A stretch of DNA of 64,000 nucleotides, from positions 1-64,000 of the forward strand of contig JAPJQL010000006.1 of assembly GCA_030825115.1 (NCBI GenBank). The letters run 5' to 3'. The translations under genes and the position numbers were made by a program. The notes under the pieces were generated by a model. That model was given only the letters and a program-made list of their open reading frames with translations. It was not told the DNA's origin and made no database searches. This stretch comes from Lachnospiraceae bacterium. GTDB lineage: Bacteria > Bacillota > Clostridia > Lachnospirales > Lachnospiraceae. Shown here in pieces: positions 8,957 to 18,150 of this stretch; positions within the stretch are counted from its first letter, which is position 1, and each line of letters starts with the position of its first letter.

Positions 8957-9900
8957 CAGAGTTTGATAAGCGGCATCTAAAGCCCATGCTCATAGGCGCC
9001 GATGGGGAAGCATTTGACAGCGGGGATTTTATCTATGAACTGAAATGGGATGGCGAGCGGTGTCTCGCCTATCTTGATCCTGATGGCGGCACGGAACTTC
9101 GGAATAAGAGGAATCTGAACATGCTGCTCAAAGTACCGGAACTTGCCGGAATACACAAGCAGGTCAGAAAACGGTGTATTTTAGATGGTGAGCTGATGAT
9201 TATGAAGGATGGCCGTCCCGATTTTTATGAGATACAGAGACGCAGCCTGACGACCAACAGCTTTAAAATCCAGCTCGCTTCCAGGCAATATCCGGCGAGT
9301 TTTGTGGCGTTTGATATTCTATTTTATGATGAAAAGGACCTGACGCTGCTTCCCCTGATGGAACGGAAGAAATTCCTGGAAAAGGCAGTGATGTTGGAAA
9401 ATTCAAGTCTGGCGATATCTCGTTATGTACCGGACCGGGGACGTCCGCTGTACCTGCTTGTAGAGCAGAAGAATCTTGAAGGGATCGTGGCAAAACGGAA
9501 GGACAGCATCTATGTGGAAGGCAAGCGGACAAAAGACTGGATCAAGATTAAAAATCTCAAGGATGACGACTTTGTTGTCTGTGGTTATATTTATAAAGAA
9601 AACGGTATGATTAGTCTTGTGCTGGGACAATACGATGAAAACCGGCTTGTTTATAAAGGTCATGTGACACTGGGGACAGGCGGAGAGACTTTTGAGAAGA
9701 TTCGGAATATGAAATCATCCTTCATGCCTCCTTTTGAGGTTCCTTCTGGGAATGAAGAAGCGAAATGGATTTTACCGGAACTGGTCTGCACGGTGAAATT
9801 TATGGATTATCATGCAAATGGCGGGATGCGGCAGCCGGTGTTTAAGGGGCTGCGGTTTGATAAGACGGCGGATGCGTGTGTGGTTAAAACCAGTGTCTAA
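8953..9900 (+). CDS. ligD: LigD-type ATP-dependent DNA ligase (ligase domain only)
   Basis: This 315-residue ATP-dependent DNA ligase corresponds to the LIG domain of LigD. Motif I is ELKWDGER with the catalytic lysine at residue 31, the DGELMI block is motif III, EGIVAKRKDS covers motif IV and DWIKIKN is motif V. An OB-fold occupies the C-terminal third. The polymerase and phosphoesterase domains of full LigD are missing, as in several clostridial two-gene NHEJ loci. It is coupled to the ku fragment by a 4-bp overlap. With Ku truncated, end joining may be impaired unless another ku exists in the genome, or the ligase may now work with the upstream primase-helicase-nuclease; both are inferences. 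Confidence 0.9.
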   Translation: MTEFDKRHLKPMLIGADGEAFDSGDFIYELKWDGERCLAYLDPDGGTELRNKRNLNMLLKVPELAGIHKQVRKRCILDGELMIMKDGRPDFYEIQRRSLTTNSFKIQLASRQYPASFVAFDILFYDEKDLTLLPLMERKKFLEKAVMLENSSLAISRYVPDRGRPLYLLVEQKNLEGIVAKRKDSIYVEGKRTKDWIKIKNLKDDDFVVCGYIYKENGMISLVLGQYDENRLVYKGHVTLGTGGETFEKIRNMKSSFMPPFEVPSGNEEAKWILPELVCTVKFMDYHANGGMRQPVFKGLRFDKTADACVVKTSV

Positions 9901-9979
9901 TGAATCCGGCATTTCTGGTAATTTCCATGATTTGCCGGAGCATCATAAGATGATCAGGAACAGCATATGTGATAAACAG

Positions 9980-10008
9980 ATCCCCTGCCACGCGGCGGGG
10001 GATTTTTC
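9980..10008 (+). terminator. Rho-independent terminator after ligD
   Basis: ATCCCC-TGCC pairs with GGC-GGGGAT around a short loop and is followed by a run of five T. It closes the accessory region. Confidence 0.7.
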
Positions 10009-10068
10009 CTGCAAATAAGGTCCCTAAAATATACAAACAGGGTTATAAAATTCCATGTCCCCATCCGC

Positions 10069-10074
10069 TATAAT
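10069..10074 (+). promoter_or_regulatory. -10 element upstream of rhaB
   Basis: A perfect TATAAT lies 43 bp before the rhaB start. No good -35 box is seen at 16-18 bp, which would fit an activator-dependent promoter. No operator was identified. Confidence 0.4.
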
Positions 10075-10117
10075 GGACCCATAACAACCGAACAAGACAA
10101 AAAGGAGATAAAGAACC

Positions 10118-11518
10118 ATGAACTATTATCTGGCTGTGGACATCGGCGCATCCAGCGGCAGGCACATCCTTGGATGGCTGGAAGACGGCGTGATGAAGCT
10201 GGAGGAAGTTTACCGGTTTCCGAACGGGATGGAAAAGGTGGACGGACACCTGTGCTGGAATTTGCCAAAGCTGTTTGAGGAGATTAAAAACGGCATGAAG
10301 CGCTGCGCGGATATTGGAAAGATTCCGGTGTGCATGGGAATCGATACCTGGGCTGTGGACTATGTGCTTCTGGATGAAGACGGCAGCGTGCTGGGGAAGA
10401 CCTATGGATACCGGGACAGCCGCACGGATGGGATGGACCGGAAGGTATATGAGCAGATACCGGAAGAGGAACTATATGGGCGGACCGGAATCCAGAAACA
10501 GATCTTTAACACAATCTACCAGTTGATGGCGGTCAGGCAGCAGGAGCCGGAGCTGATGGAGCAGGCCAGGACCATGCTGATGATACCGGACTATTTTACC
10601 TGCCTGCTGACCGGGGTGAAAAAGGCGGAGTATACGAATGCATCTACAACGCAGCTTGTAAGTCCTGAGACGATGGATTGGGATGGGGAACTCATAGGCA
10701 GGCTGGGATTTAAACGCTCCATCTTCCCGGAACTTGTAAAACCAGGGTCAATGGCAGGGATGCTGACAGAAGAAGTCAGCCGTGAGGTTGGATACAACTT
10801 AAACGTCTGCCAGGTGGGAAGCCATGACACTGCATCCGCAGTCGTAGCCGTGCCTGCGCTGAAGGAGCCGTTTTTATATATCAGCTCCGGTACCTGGTCT
10901 TTGATGGGGACGGAACTGGAAAAAGCCAATTGCTCGGAGGAAAGCAGGAAAGCCAACCTGACAAATGAGGGCGGTTACGGATACCGGTTCCGCTATCTGA
11001 AAAACATTATGGGTCTGTGGATGATCCAGAACGTCAAGAAAGAACTTCAGGATGCCTACAGTTTTGCTGAGCTATGCGAACTGGCAGAGACAGCAAAGAT
11101 CGAGTCCATCGTAGATTGTGATGATTCCTGCTTTCTTGCGCCGGACAGCATGGTGGCAGAAGTACAGGATTTCTGTGTGCGTACCGGGCAGCAGGAGCCA
11201 AAATCGCCGGGAGAGATTGCAAGGGTGATCTACCGGAGCCTGGCACAGTGTTATCAAAAGGCGGCTTCAGAGCTGGAACGGATTTCCGGCTATTCCTTTG
11301 AAGCTGTCAATATCGTGGGAGGCGGTTCCAATGCGGCTTACTTAAACCAGCTGACTGCAGATGCGACCGGAAAGCCGGTGTATGCCGGACCGGGAGAAGG
11401 CACAGCAATCGGAAATCTGGCAGTACAGATGATGGCAGAGGGAAGGTTTGATTCCATCTGGTCCGCCAGAAGATGTATCTATGACTCTTTTGAGATAAAA
11501 GAATACCGGCCGGCGTAA
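10118..11518 (+). CDS. rhaB: Rhamnulokinase
   Basis: This 466-residue FGGY-family sugar kinase phosphorylates L-rhamnulose with ATP at C1. It begins YLAVDIGASSGRHILG, the ASSGR variant typical of rhamnulokinases, and has GIDTWAVDYVLLD and YISSGTWSLMG, also diagnostic for RhaB. The C-terminal ATP-binding block is VNIVGGGSNAAYLNQ. The ATG at 10118 has AAAGGAG upstream. It is the first gene of a rhaB-rhaA-rhaD operon, with 51 bp to rhaA. No rhamnose permease or RhaR/RhaS-type regulator is adjacent; the nearest candidates are the AraC regulator and GPH carrier about 6 kb downstream. Confidence 0.95.
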   Translation: MNYYLAVDIGASSGRHILGWLEDGVMKLEEVYRFPNGMEKVDGHLCWNLPKLFEEIKNGMKRCADIGKIPVCMGIDTWAVDYVLLDEDGSVLGKTYGYRDSRTDGMDRKVYEQIPEEELYGRTGIQKQIFNTIYQLMAVRQQEPELMEQARTMLMIPDYFTCLLTGVKKAEYTNASTTQLVSPETMDWDGELIGRLGFKRSIFPELVKPGSMAGMLTEEVSREVGYNLNVCQVGSHDTASAVVAVPALKEPFLYISSGTWSLMGTELEKANCSEESRKANLTNEGGYGYRFRYLKNIMGLWMIQNVKKELQDAYSFAELCELAETAKIESIVDCDDSCFLAPDSMVAEVQDFCVRTGQQEPKSPGEIARVIYRSLAQCYQKAASELERISGYSFEAVNIVGGGSNAAYLNQLTADATGKPVYAGPGEGTAIGNLAVQMMAEGRFDSIWSARRCIYDSFEIKEYRPA

Positions 11519-11569
11519 AACGTCTGGTCCAAAATGAAAACCTGATAGAATGAAATGAGGAGGATTACC

Positions 11570-12823
11570 ATGACAACAGCAGAGAGATACGCATATGCAA
11601 AAGAAACTTATGCCGCAATCGGTGTCGATACTGACGCGGCGCTGGCAGCCCTGAAAGCATTTCCGATCAGCATGCATTGCTGGCAGGGAGATGATGTAAC
11701 CGGATTTGACCAGAAAGGACCGCTGACCGGCGGGATCCAGACCACCGGAAATTATCCGGGCAAGGCCAGGACACCGGAGGAGCTTTTGGCGGATATCGAC
11801 AAGGCGCTGAGCCTGATTGGCGGAACGCACAAGATCAATGTCCATGCCAGCTATGCCATCTTTGAAGACGGCGAATGGGCGGACCGGGATGCGTTAGAGC
11901 CAAAGCATTTCAAAAAATGGGTGGAGTTTGCCAAGGAAAGAGGTCTGGGACTTGATTTCAACCCGACATTTTTCTCCCATCCGAAGGCAGATGAATACAC
12001 CCTTTCCAGCCCGGACGAAGAAATCCGCAAGTTTTGGATTCGCCACGGACAGGCATGTATCCGAATCTCCCAGTACTTTGCAGAGGAGACGGGACAGCCG
12101 TGCGGCATGAATATCTGGATTCCGGACGGTTACAAAGACATTCCGGCTGACCGCTTGGGACCGAGAGCACGTTTTAAAGATTCTTTAGACCAGATTCTGG
12201 CCATTGACTATGACCGGGAAAAAGTGCTGGTGTGCCTGGAATCCAAAGTGTTCGGCATCGGCATGGAGTCCTATACCGTAGGTTCCAGCGAGTTCTGCAT
12301 CAACTATGCCGCCCGCAACGGAATCCTCAGCCTGATGGACAACGGTCACTATCATCCGACCGAAGTGGTTTCCGACAAGATTCCGTCCATGCTGCTGTTC
12401 AACGACAAGATTGCCCTCCATGTGACCCGTCCGGTGCGTTGGGACAGCGATCATGTGGTGCTGTTTGACGATGAGACAAGGGAGATTGCAAAAGAGATTG
12501 TCCGCAACGACGCCCTGGACCGTGTTTTACTGGGACTTGATTTCTTTGACGCGTCGATCAACCGTATCTCTGCCTGGGTGACAGGGATGAGAAATATGCA
12601 GAAAGCCCTGCTCTATGCGCTTTTGACTCCGAATAAAGAGCTGAAGGCGATGCAGGACGGCGGACAACTTACAAAGCTGATGATGCAGCAGGAAGAACTG
12701 AAGACGTATCCGATGGGCGATGTCTGGAATTATTTCTGCGAGACCTGCGGCGTTCCGGCGGGAGAGAGCTGGTTTGCCGAGGTTGAAAAGTACGAAGCAG
12801 ATGTATTGTCAAAGCGTGTGTAA
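11570..12823 (+). CDS. rhaA: L-rhamnose isomerase
   Basis: This 417-residue protein has the length and sequence of RhaA, a TIM-barrel, metal-dependent enzyme that converts L-rhamnose to L-rhamnulose. Supporting blocks include [12 protein letters not shown] near the N-terminus, [30 protein letters not shown] and [14 protein letters not shown], which carry the expected metal and substrate ligands. The ATG at 11570 follows GAGGAGG by 6 bp; an in-frame ATG 15 bp upstream would overlap that site. It is the second gene of the operon, 36 bp before rhaD. Confidence 0.95.
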   Translation: MTTAERYAYAKETYAAIGVDTDAALAALKAFPISMHCWQGDDVTGFDQKGPLTGGIQTTGNYPGKARTPEELLADIDKALSLIGGTHKINVHASYAIFEDGEWADRDALEPKHFKKWVEFAKERGLGLDFNPTFFSHPKADEYTLSSPDEEIRKFWIRHGQACIRISQYFAEETGQPCGMNIWIPDGYKDIPADRLGPRARFKDSLDQILAIDYDREKVLVCLESKVFGIGMESYTVGSSEFCINYAARNGILSLMDNGHYHPTEVVSDKIPSMLLFNDKIALHVTRPVRWDSDHVVLFDDETREIAKEIVRNDALDRVLLGLDFFDASINRISAWVTGMRNMQKALLYALLTPNKELKAMQDGGQLTKLMMQQEELKTYPMGDVWNYFCETCGVPAGESWFAEVEKYEADVLSKRV

Positions 12824-12859
12824 CAGAAGAAAAAGAAACGGAATCCGGAGGGAAGATCA

Positions 12860-13687
12860 ATGAAAGTAACAGATGCAGCGTTTGTAAAAGGTTTTATCCG
12901 TATGTGTGACGATGGCTGGCAGCAGGGCTGGCATGAGAGAAATGGCGGCAACCTGACATACCGCATGAAAGAGACGGAAGTGGCTGAAGTGGCAGAGTGC
13001 CTGGACAGGACTCGCGAGTGGCAGCCGATCGGAACCGAGGTGCCAGGAGTTGCGGGCGAGTTCTTTTTGACAACCGGATCGGGCAAATATTTCCGCAATG
13101 TCATCCTTGACCCGGAGGACAGCCTGGGAATCGTGGAGATAGATGAGAGCGGCGAGAATTACCGTCTCTGCTGGGGATTTGTAAACGGCGGCCGCCCGAC
13201 ATCCGAGCTGCCGAGCCACCTGATGAACCATGAAGTGAAAAAAGCGGCGACGAATGGCGCGCACCGTGTCATCTATCACTGCCATGCGACTAATGTGATC
13301 GCGCTGACCTTTGTCCTTCCGCTGAGCGACGAGGTGTTTACCAGAGAACTGTGGGAGATGGCAACCGAATGTCCGGTCGTATTCCCCGGCGGTGTCGGCG
13401 TGGTAGAGTGGATGGTTCCGGGCGGACGTGATATCGCCGTTGCGACATCCAGGCTGATGAAGGATTATGACGTGGCAATCTGGGCACATCATGGGATTTT
13501 CTGTTCCGGCGAGGATTTTGACCTGACCTTTGGTCTTGCCCACACGGTAGAAAAATCGGCAGAGATTCTTGTGAAAATGTTGTCCATGAGCCCGACCAAG
13601 CTCCAGACGATCACACCGGATAATTTCCGCCATCTGGCAAAGGATTTTTGTGTAACGCTGCCGGAGAAGTTTTTGTTTGAGAAATAG
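12860..13687 (+). CDS. rhaD: Rhamnulose-1-phosphate aldolase
   Basis: This 275-residue class II aldolase/adducin-family enzyme cleaves rhamnulose 1-phosphate to dihydroxyacetone phosphate and L-lactaldehyde. The N-terminus has the WHERNGGNLTYRM signature. HCHATN and WAHHGIFCSG hold the zinc-binding histidines, and the length fits RhaD. An upstream CGGAGGGAAG site supports the start. It is the last gene of the operon and is followed by a bidirectional terminator. No lactaldehyde oxidoreductase gene lies next to it. Confidence 0.95.
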   Translation: MKVTDAAFVKGFIRMCDDGWQQGWHERNGGNLTYRMKETEVAEVAECLDRTREWQPIGTEVPGVAGEFFLTTGSGKYFRNVILDPEDSLGIVEIDESGENYRLCWGFVNGGRPTSELPSHLMNHEVKKAATNGAHRVIYHCHATNVIALTFVLPLSDEVFTRELWEMATECPVVFPGGVGVVEWMVPGGRDIAVATSRLMKDYDVAIWAHHGIFCSGEDFDLTFGLAHTVEKSAEILVKMLSMSPTKLQTITPDNFRHLAKDFCVTLPEKFLFEK

Positions 13688-13701
13688 AAGACAGATAAAA
13701 T

Positions 13702-13757
13702 AAAAAACCATATGGCGACGTTCCGATCGTATCGGTAGGGAGCCATGTGGTTTTTTT
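13702..13757. terminator. Bidirectional terminator between rhaD and XRE gene
   Basis: AAAAACCATATGGC pairs with GCCATGTGGTTTTTT around a 20-nt loop that itself contains a small CGAT-type hairpin. A-run and T-run flank the stem, so it can serve both convergent genes. Confidence 0.75.
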
Positions 13758-13764
13758 GTGATTT

Positions 13765-14217
13765 TTATAAGGGCAGTTCAATCTGACTATAAGTCTCATG
13801 CTCCTGTTCCCGCGACAACTCTGGTGACAGCTTTTCATTGATTTCGCGCTGGGTCAGATAGTATTCGCTTCGCGCTTTCATCAGAATGGCGGTCCGGGAT
13901 TCCTGCCTGGAATTTTGGAACCAGTAGAGCAGCAGCGATTCATCCTCAGAGAGCAGCTTTTCCACGACTGTCCCAGCCTCTTCGGGGCGGAGCGCTGTCG
14001 TCAGCGGACGGTTCAGTTCCGGAAGGTCAAACAGATTGTAGATGGTGGTGCCAAGAGCTCTGGCAATGGCTTCCATATGTGAGGTCTTGACATTGACCAC
14101 GGTGCCGTTGATGATGCGGGACAGGGTGGTGGGTGCGATGCCGGACAATGCGGCAAGTTTTGTCTGATTTACATCTTTCAGTTTCATGTACATTGCAATC
14201 TTATTGTTCTTCATCAT
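13765..14217 (-). CDS. XRE-family transcriptional regulator
   Basis: This is a 150-residue regulator with an N-terminal Cro/CI helix-turn-helix ([21 protein letters not shown]) and a C-terminal half without a recognised domain, rich in charged residues and ending in [16 protein letters not shown]. The ATG at 14217 has AGGGGGA 5 bp upstream; an upstream in-frame start would add 16 residues of unlikely sequence. It is convergent with rhaD and divergent from the fructose-6-phosphate aldolase gene, so either could be its target. The sequence does not decide. Confidence 0.8.
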   Translation of the reverse strand: MMKNNKIAMYMKLKDVNQTKLAALSGIAPTTLSRIINGTVVNVKTSHMEAIARALGTTIYNLFDLPELNRPLTTALRPEEAGTVVEKLLSEDESLLLYWFQNSRQESRTAILMKARSEYYLTQREINEKLSPELSREQEHETYSQIELPL

Positions 14218-14352
14218 TGGAATCCCCCTGTGGTGAATTATAACAGAAATGGGAAGTTTTGCCAATATTACTCGGATAAAACGGCAAGAAATCTGTGGAT
14301 TTTATTAATTTACTGTGCTAAACTAAAGATAAAAACAGTTCAGGAGGCAAAG

Positions 14353-15006
14353 ATGAGATTTTTTGTAGATACGGCAAACGTAGAAGATATCAAAAAAGCA
14401 AATGACATGGGGGTGATCTGTGGGGTGACGACCAATCCTTCTCTGATTGCAAAAGAGGGGCGTGATTTTAAGCAGGTGATCGCAGAGATTGCCTCTATCG
14501 TGGACGGTCCGATCAGCGGAGAGGTGAAGGCGACCACTACCGATGCAGAAGGGATGATAGCGGAGGGGCGGGAGATTGCGGCGATCCATCCGAATATGGT
14601 GGTGAAGATTCCGATGACTACAGAAGGCCTGAAGGCGACGAAGGCTCTGGCGGCAGAGGGGATAAAGACCAATGTGACGTTGATTTTTTCCGCAGCCCAG
14701 GCTCTTTTGGCTGCTCGCGCCGGAGCGACCTATGTATCTCCGTTTCTCGGAAGGCTGGATGATATTTCCATGCCGGGGATAGACCTGATCAATGAGATTA
14801 CCGAGATATTTATGGTGCACAATATCGAGACGCAGGTGATCGCGGCAAGTATCCGCAATCCAATCCATGTCATCGACTGTGCAAAGGCAGGCGCAGATAT
14901 CGCGACAGTTCCGTATGCGGTGATCGAGCAGATGACGAAACATCCACTGACAACTGCGGGAATTGCGAAGTTTCAGGCGGACTATAGGGCTGTATTTGGA
15001 GAATAA
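14353..15006 (+). CDS. fsa: Transaldolase-like fructose-6-phosphate aldolase
   Basis: This 217-residue protein belongs to the short TalC/FSA group of transaldolases. It begins [16 protein letters not shown] and contains [13 protein letters not shown]. Its Schiff-base lysine in VVKIPMT falls at residue 85, the position known in E. coli FSA. Full transaldolases are much longer. The group includes both dihydroxyacetone-type aldolases and true transaldolases, so the precise reaction is uncertain. The ATG at 14353 follows AGGAGG by 5 bp. The gene stands alone with its own terminator. Confidence 0.85.
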   Translation: MRFFVDTANVEDIKKANDMGVICGVTTNPSLIAKEGRDFKQVIAEIASIVDGPISGEVKATTTDAEGMIAEGREIAAIHPNMVVKIPMTTEGLKATKALAAEGIKTNVTLIFSAAQALLAARAGATYVSPFLGRLDDISMPGIDLINEITEIFMVHNIETQVIAASIRNPIHVIDCAKAGADIATVPYAVIEQMTKHPLTTAGIAKFQADYRAVFGE

Positions 15007-15035
15007 GCGGATAGGGACTTTCAGGAGATGTAAAG

Positions 15036-15081
15036 AAGGCATGGAATCAGTCGGTCAGGATTCCATGCCTTTTTGTCTTTT
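15036..15081 (+). terminator. Rho-independent terminator after fsa
   Basis: A perfect 13-bp stem (AAGGCATGGAATC with GATTCCATGCCTT, 10-nt loop) is followed by TTTGTCTTTT. It may also end the convergent minus-strand operon. Confidence 0.85.
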
Positions 15082-15094
15082 GGGCTGCCTGCAA

Positions 15095-15493
15095 TTATTT
15101 CAGCCGAACAATATGCTGGCAGTAAATATACACATTTTTAATCTTTTTTGCCTGCTCCCCTGCATTTCCCAACACGATTGGCTGCGTGCCGGAAGGGGTG
15201 ATGTAAAATTTGAAGGCGATGGCATCCTGGCCGATGTGCAGCGCCGTATCCGGTGCGTAGGTGAAGGCCTGCTCTTCAATTCCCAGATATTCAAACATGA
15301 TGTGCTCCAGGTCAGGGTTTGCAAATATCCGGACGATATCGTCGGTTCCCTTCATCTCCATGATCGCTTTGGCTTCATCAAATTTAATATTGGTGAACCG
15401 GTAATCTCCATCCAGCAAGATATTGACTAACGTGTTGTTGTCCAACAACAGTAACGGGTCTTCAGACATAAAATCGGGGTTAACTGTAGGCAT
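15095..15493 (-). CDS. Hypothetical protein, possibly DUF1874/STIV-B116-like
   Basis: This is a 132-residue soluble protein with no confident assignment. The middle region (GDYRFTNIKFDEAKAI, then FEYLGIE, then QDAIAFKFYI) follows the order of blocks in the DUF1874 family, which includes the archaeal virus B116 protein and the AcrIII-1/Crn2 ring nucleases. However, the family's GHxxTA histidine motif is replaced by NPDLEH. The resemblance is weak and needs a profile search. The ATG at 15493 has GAGGAGGG 6 bp upstream. It is the last gene of a minus-strand cluster after marR and tauE, 50 bp downstream of tauE, and may simply be a housekeeping protein of that cluster. Confidence 0.55.
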   Translation of the reverse strand: MPTVNPDFMSEDPLLLLDNNTLVNILLDGDYRFTNIKFDEAKAIMEMKGTDDIVRIFANPDLEHIMFEYLGIEEQAFTYAPDTALHIGQDAIAFKFYITPSGTQPIVLGNAGEQAKKIKNVYIYCQHIVRLK

Positions 15494-15543
15494 GGCGTTC
15501 CCTCCTCTTCGTGAACGAGATAATTATCAAACAATATGGCGGG

Positions 15544-16305
15544 TCAGTGCACGAAGAGGATGGCAACACCCAGCACGGACAGCACGGTGCCGGTAGCACG
15601 GTTCAATACCAGCGGAGTTGCTTTGTTGGCAAATCTGGCTCCGAGCTGTGCCCACAAAAGGGTGCTGAACACGCAGAAGACAAGGCTGGTAAAGTCCGGC
15701 ATTCCGCCGATGGCAAAGTGGCTGACGGCTCCGGTCAGGGCGGTAAAGGCCATGATAAATACACTGGTGCCGACGGCAGACTTGAGCTCATAGCCCAGTA
15801 CGCTGGTCAGAAGAAGAAGCATCATCATTCCTCCGCCCGCCCCGATAAACCCGCAGACAAAACCGACCAGGGAACCGCAGATGACGGATTGGATGATCCT
15901 CTTTTTCGGGTCGGCAGCGTTCATATTTGTCTTGGTTGTCATCACCGGACGGACCAGGAATTTGATTCCCAGAAGCAGCGTCATAAAGGTAGAAAAGCTG
16001 CCCATCGTGGTACCGGGGACCAGACTGGAGACATAGCTTCCGACTAAAGTAAATAAAAGGACAAAGACCATCATGATCAGTCCGTTTCGGATATCCAGAT
16101 TGCCGTTTTTCTTGTAGGTCCAGGCAGAAGCAGCGCTGGCAAGAACATCGCTGGCCAGTGCGATGCCAATTGCCATATAAGGCTCCATTCCAAGAAATGC
16201 GATCAGCATGGGGCTGATGACAGCCGCCGCGCTCATACCGGCAAATCCGGTTCCAAGGCCGGCTCCGATGCCGGCTGCAAAGCATACCATAAATTTGTAC
16301 AACAT
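15544..16305 (-). CDS. TauE/SafE-family membrane permease
   Basis: This 253-residue integral membrane protein has about eight hydrophobic segments arranged as two repeats. GIGAGLGTGFAGMSAAAVISPML in the first repeat and SLVGFVCGFIGAGGGMMMLLLL in the second are the paired glycine-rich blocks of the TauE/SafE (DUF81) family. These proteins export or import sulfite, sulfoacetate, thiosulfate or related anions; the substrate here is unknown. It lies 18 bp downstream of marR in the same direction, so MarR probably controls it. Confidence 0.85.
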   Translation of the reverse strand: MLYKFMVCFAAGIGAGLGTGFAGMSAAAVISPMLIAFLGMEPYMAIGIALASDVLASAASAWTYKKNGNLDIRNGLIMMVFVLLFTLVGSYVSSLVPGTTMGSFSTFMTLLLGIKFLVRPVMTTKTNMNAADPKKRIIQSVICGSLVGFVCGFIGAGGGMMMLLLLTSVLGYELKSAVGTSVFIMAFTALTGAVSHFAIGGMPDFTSLVFCVFSTLLWAQLGARFANKATPLVLNRATGTVLSVLGVAILFVH

Positions 16306-16323
16306 AAGATTCCTGCTTTCTTT

Positions 16324-16758
16324 CTATTTATTTTGGATATACTGTAACATGTTCTGGTCCATCCGCCCCATGAAACGGTGAAGCTGCTCTATTTCATCCG
16401 GTGTAAATCCCTGGAGCATCCGGGAGAAAGAATCTCTCTGGAGCGTGATAAGCCTGTCAAATACCGCCTGTTTTTGGGGGCGCAGAGTCAGCCTGCGGAT
16501 CCGCCGGTTGTCCGGGTCTGCCAGCACTGTAAGGTATTCCTGTCTCTGCAGCGCTTCGATCGCGGTGGATACGTTGGATTTGGCAAAGCCGCGCAGGTTG
16601 ACGATATCCCGTGCCGTATTGAATTCCGGGTTGTTGATGAGGAACAGCAGGATGTCTATCTCCAGCTGGGTCAGCTTTAATTCAGAAGCAACCTCTTCAT
16701 AGATCAGGCTGTAAAACTGCCGGTGATGGCTGATGTAGCTGAGGATCGGATATTTCAA
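16324..16758 (-). CDS. MarR-family transcriptional regulator
   Basis: This is a 144-residue winged-helix regulator. The DNA-binding part reads ARDIVNLRGFAKSNVSTAIEALQ, followed by the wing DPDNRRIRRLTL, and long helices at both ends would form the dimer. A TTG start at 16758 is chosen because AAGGGAGGG lies 5 bp upstream; a TTG 18 bp earlier would sit inside the ribosome binding site. It heads a marR-tauE-hypothetical cluster and is likely autoregulated through the palindrome just upstream. Confidence 0.8.
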   Translation of the reverse strand: MKYPILSYISHHRQFYSLIYEEVASELKLTQLEIDILLFLINNPEFNTARDIVNLRGFAKSNVSTAIEALQRQEYLTVLADPDNRRIRRLTLRPQKQAVFDRLITLQRDSFSRMLQGFTPDEIEQLHRFMGRMDQNMLQYIQNK

Positions 16759-16781
16759 AAAAATCCCTCCCTTCAAAAAAA

Positions 16782-16810
16782 GTTATAAACAGAACGGTTA
16801 TAATTATAAC
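16782..16810. promoter_or_regulatory. MarR operator candidate
   Basis: A perfect 14-bp palindrome, GTTATAATTATAAC, lies at 16797-16810, with a further half-site GTTATAAAC at 16782-16790. Both are within 55 bp of the marR start, where a MarR dimer would block its own promoter. Confidence 0.5.
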
Positions 16811-16850
16811 TATATGACGGAGGGATGTCAAGGGTTTCTCTCCGGTGTTT

Positions 16851-18074
16851 TTATCCGATCGCAGACGCTGTCCGGTATTCGGTAGGCGTCTTACCCATCT
16901 GTTTTTTAAAGCATCTGCTGAAATAATTCAGGTCTGAAAACCCCACATAGACAGCCACGTTTTGGATCGGCATCCGCGTAAACGACAGCAGTTCTGCCGC
17001 TTTTTCAATCCGCGTTCTGGTGATAAAACAGGATATGGATTCCCCCATCTCCTGATTGAATATGCGCGACAGGTAAGAGGGGCTTACTTTTATGCCGGAT
17101 GCAATCTGCCTCAGGGACAGATGGTCCGAAAGATGGACACGGATATAGGTGATGGCTTTCCGCACCAGAGGGGAATGGTCATCGAGGCGGTATTTTTGTA
17201 CAAACCGGCAGTAGGCGCTGATCATCTGGAATTTGAATTCCTCAATCTCTTTCAGCTTGTTGGAATTTTCAATCAACATCGCAAAGTTGGAAGAGATGAT
17301 GTCCAGATAGACCGGATGGATTCCTGCCGTCTCCGCACTTTTCCGCAGCATGGTGTTCAGGGAAAAACCAAGGTTTTTTGAGGTGCGGACAGGATCTTCC
17401 GTCCGTACAATGGAACGGCTTGCCATAAAGAACTGGCGGTAATGAGACAGGGCCATGTCGGCATTTCCCTGGGCGACTTCCTGAAGCATGAGTTTCTCAT
17501 AGCGGTAGCGCTGCTCCAACAGCTCCATGGCGGCTTCCTCCATGCCGTATGTGGAGATGTTGACCGCCTCTTTCTGGTGGTCTGCCTGTGGCTGGTAATG
17601 GCGGTAGGGGACTTCTTCTTCGCAGCCGGTGATGACTTTCAGGGCAGTGCGGGAGGCGAGCAGCATGGCGGAATTACCTGCGACCGGAAGCGTAAGGCAG
17701 TATTCATAGAAGGGTACGATCAGGGATGCAGTCAGCCCGTTTTCTTGCAGCACCTCCTCGCAGAACCTCTGGTCCGGCTGGTGGAGCAGGTAGGGACCGA
17801 CGATCATGATCTCATCCTGCTTTCCATTCCGGTATAAAAACAGATTGAAGTTGAGGCGGATAAAATCTGTGATGTGGTACAGCACCATCGGCTCAAAGGA
17901 CCGCCTCATCGTTTCTGTGATAAAGAACGGAATCTGGCTTGTCAGAAACTCCGGGATATACTGCCTGACGGCCTCTTCCATTGCAGAAAGCTCCGGCCGG
18001 CAGGTTGCCACCGGAACCTCTAAAATTGTCTCGATAAACTGCTTTGCTATCGCAGCTTTTTCCTGTTCTTCCAT
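16851..18074 (-). CDS. AraC-family regulator divergent from GPH carrier and GH3
   Basis: This 407-residue regulator has a C-terminal AraC double helix-turn-helix. Its first helix-turn-helix is LSLRQIASGIKVSPSYLSRIF and its second block is PIQNVAVYVGFSDLNYFSRCFKKQMGKTPTEYR. The first 290 residues have no recognised sugar cupin and resemble the helical sensor part found in other clostridial AraC proteins. The ATG at 18074 has AAAGGAGGG upstream. It is divergent from the sugar carrier and glycosidase genes, which it probably activates. The rhamnose operon lies 3 kb beyond on the other side and is a second possible target. Confidence 0.85.
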   Translation of the reverse strand: MEEQEKAAIAKQFIETILEVPVATCRPELSAMEEAVRQYIPEFLTSQIPFFITETMRRSFEPMVLYHITDFIRLNFNLFLYRNGKQDEIMIVGPYLLHQPDQRFCEEVLQENGLTASLIVPFYEYCLTLPVAGNSAMLLASRTALKVITGCEEEVPYRHYQPQADHQKEAVNISTYGMEEAAMELLEQRYRYEKLMLQEVAQGNADMALSHYRQFFMASRSIVRTEDPVRTSKNLGFSLNTMLRKSAETAGIHPVYLDIISSNFAMLIENSNKLKEIEEFKFQMISAYCRFVQKYRLDDHSPLVRKAITYIRVHLSDHLSLRQIASGIKVSPSYLSRIFNQEMGESISCFITRTRIEKAAELLSFTRMPIQNVAVYVGFSDLNYFSRCFKKQMGKTPTEYRTASAIG

Positions 18075-18150
18075 GAAATCCCTCCTTTTGTCAATTGTGC
18101 ATAAAAACCATGTATATTTTATAGAGACATTGACCAAAATGATATAGCAA

